Assembly: GCF_964656455.1 (NCBI RefSeq)
Contig: NC_135722.1
Location: 48,812,628-48,876,627 of the forward strand
Reading direction: 5' to 3'
Origin: Halichoerus grypus
Lineage: Eukaryota; Chordata; Mammalia; Carnivora; Phocidae
DNA: 64,000 bases
The notes beneath the pieces were generated by a model. The model was not told where the DNA came from. It searched no databases and saw only the letters and a program-made list of their open reading frames with translations. The stretch's first letter is position 1. Each line of letters starts with the position of its first letter. Shown here in pieces: positions 49,766 through 62,339 of this stretch. The translations under genes were made by a program, and so were the position numbers.

Positions 49766-52700
49766 ATGTTTGAGGAGCCGGAGTGGGCCGAGGAGGCCCC
49801 AGTAGCCGCGGGTCTCCCGCCTGTAGCCTCGCGGCCTCGGCCCGCCTCAGCTTCGCAAATCAAGGTGAGCCGCCCTGCAGGGAGCTGTTTCAAGCCGAGC
49901 TTACCCTGGTGGATCTGAGCGTGTGGGCACGCAGTGTGTGTGTGTGTATGTGTGTTGGGGGGGCGCTTGCCACCAACAGAATGTGTGTGTGTGTGTTGGG
50001 GGGGCGCTTGCGGCCAACAGAATGTGGGGGGGGGCGGGGGGCTGCGGCCAATAGAAGACCCGACTAAGTGAGAGATGTTGCGTAGAAGTTAGTGAAGACG
50101 CATTTTTGGACAGGAAAAGCACGTGCAGAGGCTCTGGGGCAAGAAAGCATGTCCTGTTGTTAGGGTCACACACACAGTAATCCGTGTGGTTGGAGCACAG
50201 AGAGTGAGAGGGTATGCCATTGAAGTTGGAGAGGTAGAGGAGAAGTGTTGCATATTTTACCGATAGAAGCCAATGAAGCGGTTTTAGCAGGGGAATGATT
50301 TTTTAAGATTTGCATTTTGAAAAAGTCATTGGTTTCAGTGTGGAGCTTGGATTAGAGAGAGAAAGAGTGAGTGACAATGAAGGATTTTATCAGCACTACC
50401 ATTCTAAAGGAGTGGTGCAGAGTGGGTACTGAAAACCACCAGGTTAAGTGCCTGGCCTGGGACCTCCCAGTAGGACTTCAATCCAGAAGGCCTCCCAGAC
50501 AAGAGACCTTCTCCTTTAAGCCTTTGCAGATGTGAAGGCTGCTGTACTTCCTCAGGCTCTTCCTGCCTTTCAGTCAGCATCCAACATGAAATCTGCCTGC
50601 TTTATTCCCTCCTCTTCATCCCCTCAACCCACAGCTATAATCAATGCCACAGGTCTTTCCGTCGGCAGCTTGTCCCTTTCCATTTATTTTCTACACTATG
50701 GCTAGACTCATTTTAAGTACACACCTGTGATTCTGTCACTCTTATTTTCAGAAACCTCCCTAGCTTTTACAGAAAGATACAGAAAGCTGCAGGCAAAAGC
50801 CTGAGATTGAGGGTTGAACTCCTATTCTCTGACCTTGGTCCTGTTGCTTGTGGCCTTACCACAGTCCTCTGGGGAACTCCATTTTCTCATCTGCAAATTG
50901 AAGAAGTGAGGTGGGTGGTTTCTCTGCTCTCCAGCCTCCCAAAGGTTGAGATGGTGACTTAAAAGTTGTTCAGGGTCTGGCAGGCTTCATGACAAGCTAG
51001 TGAAGTTAACTGAGAATAATCCAGGTGCTTCTGCCAGCATCTGAATCAGGTCTCTATCTCTGCCTTCTTATTCTCCAGGCCCCATCTATTCACCTCACCC
51101 CTTCTTTCTTCCCTTGTTTTCCCTCAGGGCTCCAAGCACCGTCAGCTCTTGGCCACATTACGGGCCCTAGAGGCAGCATCTCTTCCCCAGCAACCCCCTA
51201 GCCTGCCTGGCAGTGACTCTGAGGAGGATGTGGTGGAAAGGAAGAAGAAACACCCGAAAAAGGCCTCATCTGCCAGTGCTTCTCTTGAAGTAGAGAAGAA
51301 GAGGAAGAAGAAATGTCAACAACAGGGCCCACCTGGCAGTGACTATGAAGAAAAGGAAGTAAAAAGGAGGAAAAAGTGCCTCAAAGGGGTTCTCAGTGCC
51401 AGTGACTCTGCTGAAGAACAGAAAAGAAAGAGGAAATGCCAGAAACAGGTCCCCTCAAACCGCGCCCAGCACCAGGACAATGATAACCAAACAGGTACTA
51501 GTGGCTGTGTATATGTGTGTGGGACAGGGAGGGGGATCAGCTGATCCTGTACATGACAGAGGTTACCTGCCACCATTAGGTTTGGGGTTAGGCAATAAGA
51601 AGTGTTTTCATCCAGGCCATAGTCTCTTTCTCAAGGACAGGGGTATGGCCAGGATGATTGCCAAACGCCTGAATTCAGGGGCTCTTGCCCCAAATATGCT
51701 TTCTCATCTCCCTCTCTTCAGGTCCCAAAGCTTGGAAGAGTAGTGCGACAAATGACCAATCCAAGCAAAGTCCTGGGTCCACTTCTGCCAACCCCCCGCA
51801 AACCTTGAGTCGCAAGCAGTGGCGGAACCGACAGAAGAACAAACGTAGACATAAGAACAAGTTTCGGCCACCTCAGCCACCAGACCAGGCTCCAGCCACA
51901 GCCCCCAAAGAGGAGACAGAGATGCCTCCTGCCCCCAGCCCAGATAACTATGAGGATCGGGCAGGGGCTCTGCGAGCCCGCATGGCACAGCGGCTGGATG
52001 GTGCCCGATTTCGCTACCTCAATGAACAGCTATACTCAGGGCCTAGCAGTGCTGCACAGCGTCTCTTCCAGGAAGATCCTGAAGCCTTTCTTCTCTATCA
52101 CCGCGGCTTCCAGAGCCAAGTTAAGAAGTGGCCACTACAGCCAGTGGACCGCATCGCCAGGGATCTTCGCCAGCGGTGAATGGGGGTTGGGCACTGTGAG
52201 AATCGATGTGGGTCAGTCATGGCTCAGACTAGACCAGTGAGTGATCCCTCCCCTCCACTCCCAGGCCTGCGTCCCTGGTGGTAGCTGACTTCGGCTGCGG
52301 GGACTGCCGCCTGGCTTCAAGTATCCGGAACCCTGTGCACTGCTTTGACTTGGCCTCTCTGGACCCCAGGGTCACTGTGTGTGACATGGCCCAGGTAAAC
52401 CCTTCTATCTCTCTGTGTCTCTGGCCTGTGCTCTAGACCCAGCCTCTATGTGCTAATCTCTAATGCTCCCTCCCTCTGCACCCCCATCCTGGTGTCTGGT
52501 GCTAGCAGTCAGTGCTGGATTTCTTTCTTTTTTGTTTTGTTTTGGTTTTTTTAGGATTTTATTTATTTGAGAGAGCACAAGCAGGGGGAGCGGCAGAGGG
52601 AAAGGGAGAAGCAGGCTCCCCGTTGAGCAGGGAGCCTAATGTGGGGCTTGATCCCCGGACCCTGGGATCATGACCCGAGCCAAAGGCAGACGCTTAACCA

Positions 52701-53416
52701 ACTAAGCCACCCAGGTGCCCCTCAGTGCTGGATTTCTGCTTCCCATGTTGTGTGCTTTATACAGTACTCCTACTCTCTACAGGTACCTCTGGAGGATGAG
52801 TCTGTGGATGTGGCTGTGTTCTGCCTTTCGCTGATGGGAACCAACATCAGGGACTTCCTAGAGGAGGCAAATCGAGTGCTGAAGCAAGGGTAGGAGTTCC
52901 TGGGACACAGATGTGTGTATATGTGCACAGACGTATGTCTGTGTATATACACAGAACTTCTCACTCTTCTCAGGGGTCTCTTGAAAGTGGCTGAAGTCAG
53001 TAGCCGGTTTGAAGATGTTCGGACCTTTCTGGGGGCTGTGACCAAACTGGGCTTCAAGGTCATCTCCAAGGTGAGGGCCTCAAAAAGTCTCCCTATTTTT
53101 GTCTCGTGTGGTCTTTCTTAGGGTAATGGTGTTTAGGAAGGAGGCCATAGGCACAGACACAGACATTTGCTCTTTGAAGGCATGACGCATGGGAGAGCCC
53201 TGGGGAGCTTTCTGAGCAAGGGCGGGACATGGACCAGAGGTGTTTTGAGGAGCTGGGTTGAGGATTTGGAGCTCACTAGGTTTTTTCCACCCCTAGGATC
53301 TTACCAACAGCCACTTCTTCTTGTTTGACTTTGAAAAGACTGGGCCTCCTCGGGTAGGGCCCAAGGCTCAACTCACAGGCCTGAAGCTTCAGCCATGTCT
53401 CTACAAGCGCAGGTGA
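49766..53416 (+). CDS. RRP8: Ribosomal RNA-processing protein 8 (nucleomethylin), nucleolar methyltransferase
   Basis: Nucleolar Rossmann-fold SAM-dependent methyltransferase, known for m1A modification of large-subunit rRNA and as part of the energy-dependent nucleolar silencing complex with SIRT1 and SUV39H1. Exons: 49766-49864, 51128-51494, 51722-52175, 52265-52394, 52783-52889, 52974-53070 and 53297-53416. They total 1374 nt (457 aa; human 456). Residues about 50-150 carry repeated acidic-Ser plus Lys/Arg-rich blocks ([38 protein letters not shown]) likely to act in nucleolar targeting. The methyltransferase domain follows, with the SAM-binding VVADFGCGD motif at about 312-320, then FDLASLDP and a C-terminus ending CLYKRR. 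The start follows the CpG promoter and matches human MFEEPEWAE. Confidence 0.97.
49933..50057 (+). repeat. Three-copy minisatellite in RRP8 intron 1
   Basis: A unit of about 35-48 bp, (TG)n then TTGGGGGGGCGCTTGC then CCAACAGAA, occurs twice nearly intact. A third degenerate copy ends CGGCCAATAGAAG. The G-runs could be G4-prone and each copy has a variable TG tract. The remainder of the 1.26-kb intron shows no gene. Confidence 0.8.
52525..52721 (-). mobile_element. CAN-SINE in RRP8 intron 4
   Basis: Reverse-oriented SINEC with a T-rich tail and a head complement ending CACCCAGGTGCC. Perfect 16-bp target duplications TCAGTGCTGGATTTCT lie at 52509-52524 and 52722-52737. Confidence 0.92.
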
Positions 53417-53868
53417 CCCCTGGGCCTGCCTTGAAAGGGGATGCAAGTCTTGAACTCCAGGCTCAGAACTCTGAAGACTGTATCCAGCCAGTCTCTGACC
53501 CAGGAACTGATAATGTCACTTTCGCCGTCTTAAGACCAAAGTGTGATGAAACCCCCTGGCTCAGCCCTGCTCTCATGAAGGCTTCTTGTTTGTGAGAAGC
53601 ATAAAGTCACTCAGGCTAGCTAAAGAATAAGGAGTTTATTGTGAAAATACAAGGGTATCTGGGAATTATGGGTCCTCCAGATGTGGGAACTAGCTGGTTT
53701 GGAATTCAAGGCATCTCTCGGTTTGGCTCCTCTTTCCATCTATCAGGAGTCACGTGGACTTTCTGCCCTGGCATCTCTACTCTCTTCTCATCTCCGTCTG
53801 CTGAGAAAATCTACAGCCAGGGCTGGGTGTATAAGAGGTGCTCAATAAACTGTAGCTATGGCTGTGAT
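53417..53868 (+). terminator. RRP8: RRP8 3' UTR with poly(A) signal at 53844-53849
   Basis: CTCAATAAACTGT supplies AATAAA at 53844-53849, followed by TGTGATGTGTTG at about 53860-53875 as a GU-rich element. Cleavage near 53865 would give a 3' UTR of about 450 nt. Confidence 0.65.
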
Positions 53869-54690
53869 GTGTTGTAAGCCTTACTATTTTCTACAGTCCT
53901 TTCCTAGGTAGGGTTGGAGGTTGAAGAGTGAAAAATGGATTTGTTGACTGAGGAATACTTTGGGAGAGCTCAAGATAGGCCTTTCAACGGGCTTCATTTC
54001 AGGGTATTTAGAGATTGTTGATAAGACTCTGAGCTGTTCTTGGAGGAGCGTGGTAAGGTTGCTGGGTCTCTTCATAAATAACAACTGGTTGATGCCATGG
54101 TAGGCTGGGGGATTGGGCTGTCCATTGGCACAAATGTCTGTTTGTTGTTTCCACCTTGCAGTGGGCCCAGATCAGCATGTCCTGGGAAAGCTACGGGCAA
54201 GGAAGGCTGGTGTTGGAAAAAGATGAACTGGGATGATAGACCCTTGGTCTCTCTTGGAAGGTATCTGCCATGTCCAGGTATAAAGATGCAGCATCTTACC
54301 TATTTGGAAGGGCAAAAACTGAGAGTGCCCACTGGGACACAACTTCCAGGGCTCTGAGCCAGTCAGATGCCTCTAGTGAGGGAATGGAGATTTTGAGGTA
54401 GGCTGTAGGCCAGAGGGCATGTTTGGAGGCTAGGCAGTGTACCGCAGTGTCTTCGCATGTGTTCTGTCTGCTGAATACTCGTCTGACTGATGAAGTCTTA
54501 CTCATCCTAGCTTAGTTGTTCCCTACTCCACCCCTCCTAAAGCAGAATTAATTCTTCATCTGCATTCTCCAAACTGCATTGTGATTACTTTGTGCATTAG
54601 GCTGCGGTCTTTTCAAGTCATATTTATCTTTGTATTCCCAGAGCTTGTCACTTAGGTGGTGGAATAACAGGGTCTAGTTGGGTGGGACTG
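53869..54690. other. Downstream of RRP8, no gene recognised
   Basis: Non-coding sequence following the RRP8 poly(A) site. Weak L2-like phrases near 54590-54660 (TTTGTATTCCCAGAGCTTGTCACTTAG). No conserved exon is visible. Confidence 0.4.
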
Positions 54691-55290
54691 ATGAGAACAG
54701 GGTATTGGGAGGAACCCAGGCTCAGGGTACAAGATGTGGGCACTGAGGACTAGAGACGATGGAAGAAGTAAGCAGATAGGAGAACTTGAGCAGGTAGAAC
54801 AGGTGGGATTGATGAGGGTTGTGAGAGAGAGGAATCTTCAGTGAGTCTGGTTTCTCACTTGAGCAACAGGTTGGGCTGGTGCTGCCGTTTAGAACGTTGG
54901 GTTGTAGGTACCTGTTCCATGTTCATTTGGAAGAGGGATGTAAACGTGCCAGGAGAGACCTGTGCTAGGATTTGGGAATCAGTAGTCTAGAGGTGGTCAT
55001 TCAAGTCATGGGAATAGATAAGATATCCAGAGTAAGGTAGTGAGAAGAGAAAATGGCTCTGAATAAAACTCTGAGGAGCATTTGATGGATGGGCAAAGGC
55101 AAATGGACCAGTCAAGGTGACAAGGTGAGAAGGTTGGGCCAAAAATGGAGGAGTAAAACTGGGAGAATGGATGCTTTCAATATGGAAGGAAGGGATGGGG
55201 AAGTTGTCAGCTGTCAAACGCTGTTGCAAGGTCTGTTAAAATTTACAGTGAAGTCAGACTGCAGTGAGTGAAGGTTGCTGAATACTCTTG
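54690..55290 (-). repeat. LINE-2 fragment (reverse)
   Basis: Complement-oriented L2 features include GAATAAAACTCTGAGGAGCA, TCAGCTGTCAAACGCTGTTGCAAGGTC and ACAGTGAAGTCAGACTGCAG. Diverged; limits approximate. Confidence 0.5.
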
Positions 55291-58250
55291 AGGGTCTGTT
55301 TGAATTTATGGTGGTATTATTCATGACTTTACGGTTACACCAGCCAGCCCAGTGGTGTGGTTTTCTCTGCCTACTCAGGAATCTAAATGTAGCTGTGGGG
55401 AAAATGAGCACTAAGGAATCATCCAGAGTTGGAGTCTTGCCATGCAGTGGAAATGAAAGGAGGCATTTCACACCATTCAGAAGTAACTGATCACTGCTGG
55501 ATCATGCACTATTGTAGAAGAGGTAGGAGAGTGAAGACAGAGGGGTAGGTTATTGCACTGGGAATCATTAAACAAGTGACCTGGGCAGGTGAGAGGTGGT
55601 GGTCAGAAATTGGAGTGCTTTAATTATTAGTGTTGGAAGCACAGCAGCTCCAGGCGATGGCTGCGTCTAGAGTGAAGCCACAGGGGTTAGTGCCTGAGAG
55701 GCGTGCGAGAGAGGTTGCCCATACGTTGGGTAATGAACTGAGGGCTCAGGTATTATGGGGAGGTCTTGTCTGAATGGACTCTGATGTTCTCCAGGATGAT
55801 GGCTTGGAACAGGTGCTAACCTCTCAAGGGAGGGGGCAGATCCAGGAGATCTGCAGACAAAGTGATGGGGAAGCTAGATGACATGAATTTCAGAAGTGCA
55901 GGGGGTTTGGACTGCCTACTAGAGAGATCTCCATTGTGGTAGCGATGTGAGGCTGGTGAGGAGCTGGCTGCTAGGCAGCCAAGATAAAATACCCTCACAG
56001 TCCTCTCCAGCTTCTCAGGATTCACTGGGGATTTCTGGGGAAATGATTATTACAGCAGCTGCACGGGACAGGAGCCTCCAGGGATAAGGGGAGGCAGGCC
56101 ACAAAGTCCAAGGAAAGTGTTGGAGTAGCAGGCATCTCGCTGTGGGACACACATTACCTTTGATAGCTCTTTATCTCTGTTCTTTTGCGAATGTTTATGT
56201 TCCGTAGGTCTTGGTTATTTTCCCTGTTTTTTTTTAATTCTCAGCAGGACAGCTGTGGTCTGCCTTTCTCATTTTTTTGTCCTCCTCACTTATAATTTGG
56301 ACTCTTCCTATGCCTATTCTGGCTCCATCCACCCAAGTAAATATCTCTCTGGGTTTGATTCAGGCCTTGGACTCCCCGTAACTCAGCCCAGCCCCACTAG
56401 TGTCTCCATCAGTTGCTCTGATTCTGAAAGCAGGACTCCCCTGAGCCTGCTCTGGGGCCTCCTGGCTCTATCATCAGCTTCAGGACAGACTCTTGGGCAA
56501 GCCCAGACTCTTGGACTTCAGTGTTTAATGCTGAGAGCCGAGGCTGGAGAGGGAACAGTATATTTCCTTAGGAAATAACCGCATGCCAGCTGCTCAAACA
56601 GCAACCTAGTTTAAAGAACAATTGGAGAAAAGATTGAAGGAAGGGCAAGAGTAGTAAGCGGTAAGTGGGAGGGGGTTGCTCTACCGTGCAAGGCAGTGCA
56701 TTATAGTCACCCAGTGATTACTGAGCCTTCCCCCAGTTTCTAATTCAGGAGATCAGGCTAGGGTTTGAAAAGTTCTATTCTGGTTGCTTTGGTTTCTCAC
56801 AGTGAAGCAGGAAGCAGGGTTGAGAGAGTAGCAGGGAAGGGGTTGGAGTTTTGAGGCGAGGAGAGCGTAAACGTCCTTACGAGAGTTAAGAGGGAATGAA
56901 CGAATGAGGGAAATGGAGTATGATTGCTGGTGGTATTAATAGCATGCTTGAGGTTCAAGGTCAGAAAGAGGATGCATGGGGAGAGACAGTGTAGGATCTC
57001 TGTAGAGAGCTTGCTGTTGTGAGACAACACAGCTGGACTGTGAGGGCCCACCCCCCTCACCTCAGATCTAACTGCGGACTCCACTGGGACCATTCAGGAA
57101 GCTTGAGGTATTTATATTCCTACGGCCGAGGAGTGATGAGCCTGGAGTCTGACTCCCTCCCTGGGCATGTAGAGGGCAAGCAGAGGCTCACTAACTGTTC
57201 AGTGGTGAAGCCGGGGGAGTGCCGCTGCTTTTGTATTGGCCTGCATTCCCACACTTTGCCGTGGCAGTTGAGGCATGTGTGTATCCTGTGCATCTTGCAG
57301 GAGAGAAGGAAGCGTGGGGTGGTCTTGGGTCCTTTCCAGTAGGACCATTTGAGGAAGCAAGGAGACCTCAGCACAGAGCAGCTAAGAGTGTGCCATGTGG
57401 ACTGAGGAGGGAGTTGCAGGAGACCACCCACCACAGCTGCATCTACCAGGGTCAAGGGGGCAGCTGGGATGTCCCCTTTAAATATCTGTCAGGCCCACAG
57501 GGCACAGAACCACCCAGTCCAACAAGAACCTTCTTTCCTTTCTTACCCCCTTATTTCTGTGCAGCTGGGCCCAGAGCAGTCAGCAGCTGTTAGGTAGATT
57601 GGAGGTAAGAAGAGCAGAGAGCATACAGATTATTCTTCCCCTCTCCAGCTCAGGCTCCTGGAGACTAGACGTAAGTGGGGCAGGGCTGGGAGGGGAAAGT
57701 AGCTAAAGCTACAGTAGGTGCAGATTATTTATTGTTACATAGGGTTAGACCTTCTAATTGCTTGAGATGGTAAGACTGTTAACTAAGAATGAGCTGAAAA
57801 GTCGTAGGCTTGCTGCAGCTTCTCTCCACAGCAGGGAACAGTGCCCGCAAATGAGAAAAGTTTGGAGGGGTGGTAGGAATAAGGTTGGGTTTGGATGGCA
57901 GCCTGTGCCTTGTGCTTGTTCAGCGTGCTTTGAGAGGTTTCTTGCTGCTGCAGTTTTTGGTGTGCTCCAGCTTTTGTTCCTGTAACACAGTCCTGCGGGA
58001 ACACCGTTCCAAAGGAAACAACATGATCTTGGCAGAGACACAGCTCAGCTCCAAACACTCAAGCATTTACATAATTGCACAAAGCCCTTCACAGCTTTTC
58101 ACAGACACAGACCTGCAGTTAGAGCTCTCTATCCACAGGTCGTCCTCCTTCCCAGGTGACTTCTCAGACTGGCCCCCTGGTTCTAGGACATTTGACCACT
58201 GTAGCAACTGCCTTCCTGGTCTCAGTGCTTCCATTCCTGCCCCCAAAGCC
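55291..58250. other. Intergenic, no gene recognised
   Basis: About 3 kb without a supported exon, RNA gene or young transposon. Fragments such as 56780-57010 resemble reverse L2. Short open frames on both strands have no recognised domain. Confidence 0.4.
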
Positions 58251-59000
58251 ATTCATTTCCCACACAGCCAAGTGATTTTTAAAATGTAAATCAGATATGT
58301 CATTTCTCTTTTTAAAATCCTTCAATGGGTTCTCAGTGTTCTGAGAACAAAAGACGTAGACCCGTTCCCAGGCCCTATGTGATCTGCCCAGGCCTCGCTC
58401 TCCAACTGCATCTTAACCCACTGCTTCCTCCTGAGGCTCCCTCCACACAGGCTTTCTTTTCTTTCCTCAAGCATTCCAAGCTGCTCCTGCTGGCTCTTTA
58501 CACATGCTGCCCCATCTTTCTACAGTACTTTTCGTGATGAGCTCATTTTCATCTTCCAGATCTTCACGCCAGTATCTGCATTTCTTCTATAGAAGAAACT
58601 GGCTAGATGCTCACCAAAATGTCCTGTTCATGGACACACAGTTAAACTCCGTTTCCCAGCTCCTTGCATCAAGGTGGGGCTCTGTGAATAGTCCTCACCA
58701 ATGGAAAGTAAGTAGAAGTGATGTTTTACTACCAGACCAAGGCAGCTACAGAGTGGATGAGTCTTCTCCACATTCCCACACCCCCTCCTGCCTTCCTCAG
58801 TAATCTTGAAGCACATGTTTTGAAGACCGTGGAGTCAGAACATAGAGTCTGAGTCACTGCTTGGAGGAAAGCTGTTTGACCAAGAACATCCACATTGGAC
58901 TTTAAACAAAAAGAAACCTCTATTACATTAAGTTACTGAGTTTTGGGAAGGTTACAGAAGTTAGCATTATATACCCTGGCTAATATATGTTTTCTGGGCA
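58250..59000 (+). repeat. LINE-2 3' fragment and an unnamed interspersed repeat
   Basis: 58260-58560 is L2-like (AAAATCCTTCAATGGGTTCTCAGTG, CCTATGTGATCTGCCCAGGCC). 58620-59000 (AAACTCCGTTTCCCAGCTCC ... AGTTACTGAGTTTTGGG) is a diverged copy of the same repeat as 62340-62660, which has GACTCTGTTTCCCAGCTCCC. I do not name the family. Confidence 0.45.
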
Positions 59001-59178
59001 TCCTGTCCACCTTACTCTAGATCACAAAACCCTTTTTGTTTCCTTCAGGGTGCTTCAAACATACTGTTCTACCAGGTGCCAATCAACACTCCTACCTGTC
59101 CCATAACTTTGAATCTTAATTGAGAGAAAAAATGCTCACATGAGGAAGTTGAGATACTCATTTTATCAGTTGCATTTT

Positions 59179-59333
59179 TTTTTTAAGATTTTATTCATTT
59201 ATTTGACAGAGAACACAAGCAGGGGGAGCGGCAGGCAGAGGGAGAGGGAGAAGCAAGGAGATCCCAGGAACCTGGGATCATGACCTGAGCCGAAGGCAGA
59301 TGCTTAACCGACTGAGCCACCCAGGCGCCCCTG
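59179..59333 (-). mobile_element. CAN-SINE with internal deletion, downstream of RRP8
   Basis: Reverse-oriented SINEC flanked by 13-bp duplications TCAGTTGCATTTT (59166-59178 and 59334-59346). It is shorter than the others because about 40 bp of the body, between AAGCA and the CCTGGGATCATGACC block, is missing. Confidence 0.9.
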
Positions 59334-59346
59334 TCAGTTGCATTTT

Positions 59347-62339
59347 GATTGTGACCAGAAGAAAATATCCCACTGAAGAATGTCCTAAACAGATTTTTAT
59401 TCTAATATTATTAGAAACCCAAAGGTAGGTGGCTGGTGACATTGGTTTAGGAACTCAAGGATGTTATTAGATCTTTGTTACTCTTGGTCTCTTGATTCTG
59501 ATGGTCACAAGGTGATGTGTTCTTGATTGGGCAGGGACACACTACTTACTCTTTTACTTCTTGGGAGTCTTGCTGATTGCCACAGCCCTTACCTTTTTGA
59601 CCTTACTTCAAGGGTCTTTCTACATTGTTAATACTCTGGTATAAATATGTTTCATTATTCCCTACAACATAACTGAGGCCAATCTAAAATACTAGCATTT
59701 TAAATATATTTGTCTCCCTCATCTCTTCCCACACCTCAGTGACCTGTGAGCAACTTATCCAATTCAAAGCTGTTCTTCCTCCAGCTCAGTGGGGTGGGGA
59801 AACATGGTCTGTTGCTTTCACTCATTCTTTACCTCCTCTGTTACTTAGGATTGGGATGGGGAGGGCACATTGGAGGAGAAAAAGCTAAACTCCCATCAGT
59901 GTGCTCTACTAAGACAGGCATTTAAATGTTGCCTCCGTGTGAGCTATTGGGGTTCTCTGGAGGCCCCATGGGGACTTGTGCACTGACTGGCTTTGCTTCC
60001 CTCCTTATGATACACAGCCCACACTCCCCTTCAGCTCCTGCCCCTGTCTGTGAATCCACAGCCTCCTAATACTAACATCCCTCCCCCTGGGCAGCCCTCC
60101 TGGGAGCGGTCCCAGCAAACACCTCAAGACTGGTTTTCTTTCAAGAAGCCCACTGGAAACTCATGCATATTTGTCCCACCAGACACTGAAAGTGCAGGCC
60201 ACCCAGCAGCTGACTCCTCTCTCCCTGCTTGCCCCTGCCAGCCCGACTGACTTCTCCATATGAGAAATAAAGCACCAATCTCTACAGTCATAGGACTCCA
60301 AACCTTCATAAGAGATTCAGGTTCTATTCTCCCAAAAAGCCTTTGCCCCAGACTCCACCTCAGTGGTCATATGGAGATGGCTCTGTTAAGTTCCTGGGTG
60401 TGGCAGACCTCTAGCTAGAGAATGTAATCTGAATGAATATAAAGCCTGTCCCTTGTGGAAACACAAAATGACTATAGATGGTTCTTTGGAGCCCTCCTCA
60501 CTTGATTTAGGATGGAGGGAACAGCACTGCTCCTTTTCCTTTCAGGGAGGAAAAGTTCTCTATTCCTAAAAATTCCCATCAATGCATCTTTCATTTCCCA
60601 CTTCTTATACAGTAGAAAGTTGGGGGGCTCTGGATCAGCTCTCTTATCTTAGGAGTAAATCCTATGTGGCTATACCCAGCACCTTCATTAGAATGTGTCA
60701 GTACCTGTTACCTGTTGTGTTCAATTTTGGTGTATTACCCAAAGATCTTAGACAACTGAAAACCTCATTTAATGTCCTCGTTCTTACGTACATGTTCTTA
60801 GGAAGTGTAAACTGTTTGTGTGCGTACGCTTTATTTATATAGAGTGTTACTGACGATGTATTCTTACTGTCCCACCCCCCTCCCTCACTCAGCTGTGTTT
60901 TTAATATCCACTCACCTATCAATCAGGGCCCTGTCAGGAAAATGCAAACCACACTAAGTATTTCAAGTGACGGCATTTAATACGGAGAATTGATTCCAAG
61001 TGTCGGAAGGCTGAAAGAGTAGGAAGAAGTTGCTGATGTATTTCGGAAATTAATAACTGGAGATATCCAAGAACATCCCAAGTCCTGGGAAAACAAACAG
61101 GAAGAAGTGGTATAATCACCGGAAACTAGGAGCTCAGAGAAGGGGCCCCTTTTGGCTGATACTCAGAGCTTTGTGGGGGAAGCTCCTTCCATGTACCTAG
61201 TGCTTGGACATCTGAGGAAGGGCATGATGGCCTGTCTGCTGCTAAAATCTCTTGACAAGTGTGGCAAAGCTGCTGCTAAATGCAGAAGCGGCTAGTAGCT
61301 GGAAACAGCTGCCTGCCCCTGAAGTAGGGTGACAGCATCTGGAAAACAGGAATGAAGGGCCTTCCTCCTGACTTTCACTTTCAGTTTCCCTTTAGGATGT
61401 CCCATTGACAGGACCTAATGGAACCAGCTGGCAGTAGATTCTGGGAAATAAGAGTTTGCAGAATCTCAGCTGCTGCAACACAACCAGAGTGTGTTAAGGG
61501 GGTGGGCAGAGATAATGTAGTGGGTTAGGAGCCCAAAGAAAATAGGTAAATAAGGGATATAATCCATGTCGTTTCTCATGACTTTGTCACTTCTGTCAGC
61601 CACATAGTAATATGCCTCCATTCACCTTGTTGCTTCAAATTCTTTGCTACCTGGAGAAATTAAAATCCTTGGAGCTAGCGTTCTTATAATATGTTCCATC
61701 AATTAGATGCACTCACGGGATTTGGGAGGCCAGGGTCATCCTCCTGCTGCTTGGCTGTTGCTGCTGGAAAGCAGGTTTATCTAGATGTTGGGCTCTCTGT
61801 AGCCGCCTTCCCACTGACGCCAGGGATGAAGTAAGGATGCTTACTGTAATGGCTGAAGTTCCACGTGGGACGGAGGTTCAACAGGTAAAATCCCGTCTAC
61901 TCTGTGACACGTACAGAGTTTGGCTATAACAAAGTGTGGTTAAGAAGAGAAAGTCCTGGGAGGACATCAGTAAGTAATAAGAACTTGTGAGAAGTCCAAG
62001 GAGTGAGGCTTAGAAAACAGACTGGACCAGGAGAGGATGGACAGCTGTAAAGACTAGGGTCACAATTCAGAGTCAGTCCAGTTAGGATGGCACGTCTGGC
62101 ACCGTCGCTGCTGGACTTCTTGTCTCTTTCATTGCTGCATCGATTGATGCTAAGAATTGAGTTAAGCCTCTTTATGGTCCTGTTTTAGGATTGGCTCATG
62201 AAAGCCCCCTCTTCTGTTCTTTGTTTCCTTTATTCCTGATTCTCGCTCTTCTCTTCCTCACCCCCGCAAAGGTGTTTGTTGCATGTCCCTAGATACGTAT
62301 GTATCTTTGGGCAGATACATGGTTTTGGTATATATGTGT
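59347..62339. other. Intergenic, no gene recognised
   Basis: Non-coding, mixed composition. An open frame at 60050-60250 is followed by GAAATAAAGC at 60262-60271, resembling a poly(A) signal. It lacks a recognised domain or splice context, so I do not call it a gene. Confidence 0.4.

Noticed and set aside
60050..60250. A 66-codon open frame followed by AATAAA, resembling a small gene
   Set aside because: No recognised domain, no splice context, ordinary length for chance, and surrounding sequence is intergenic.
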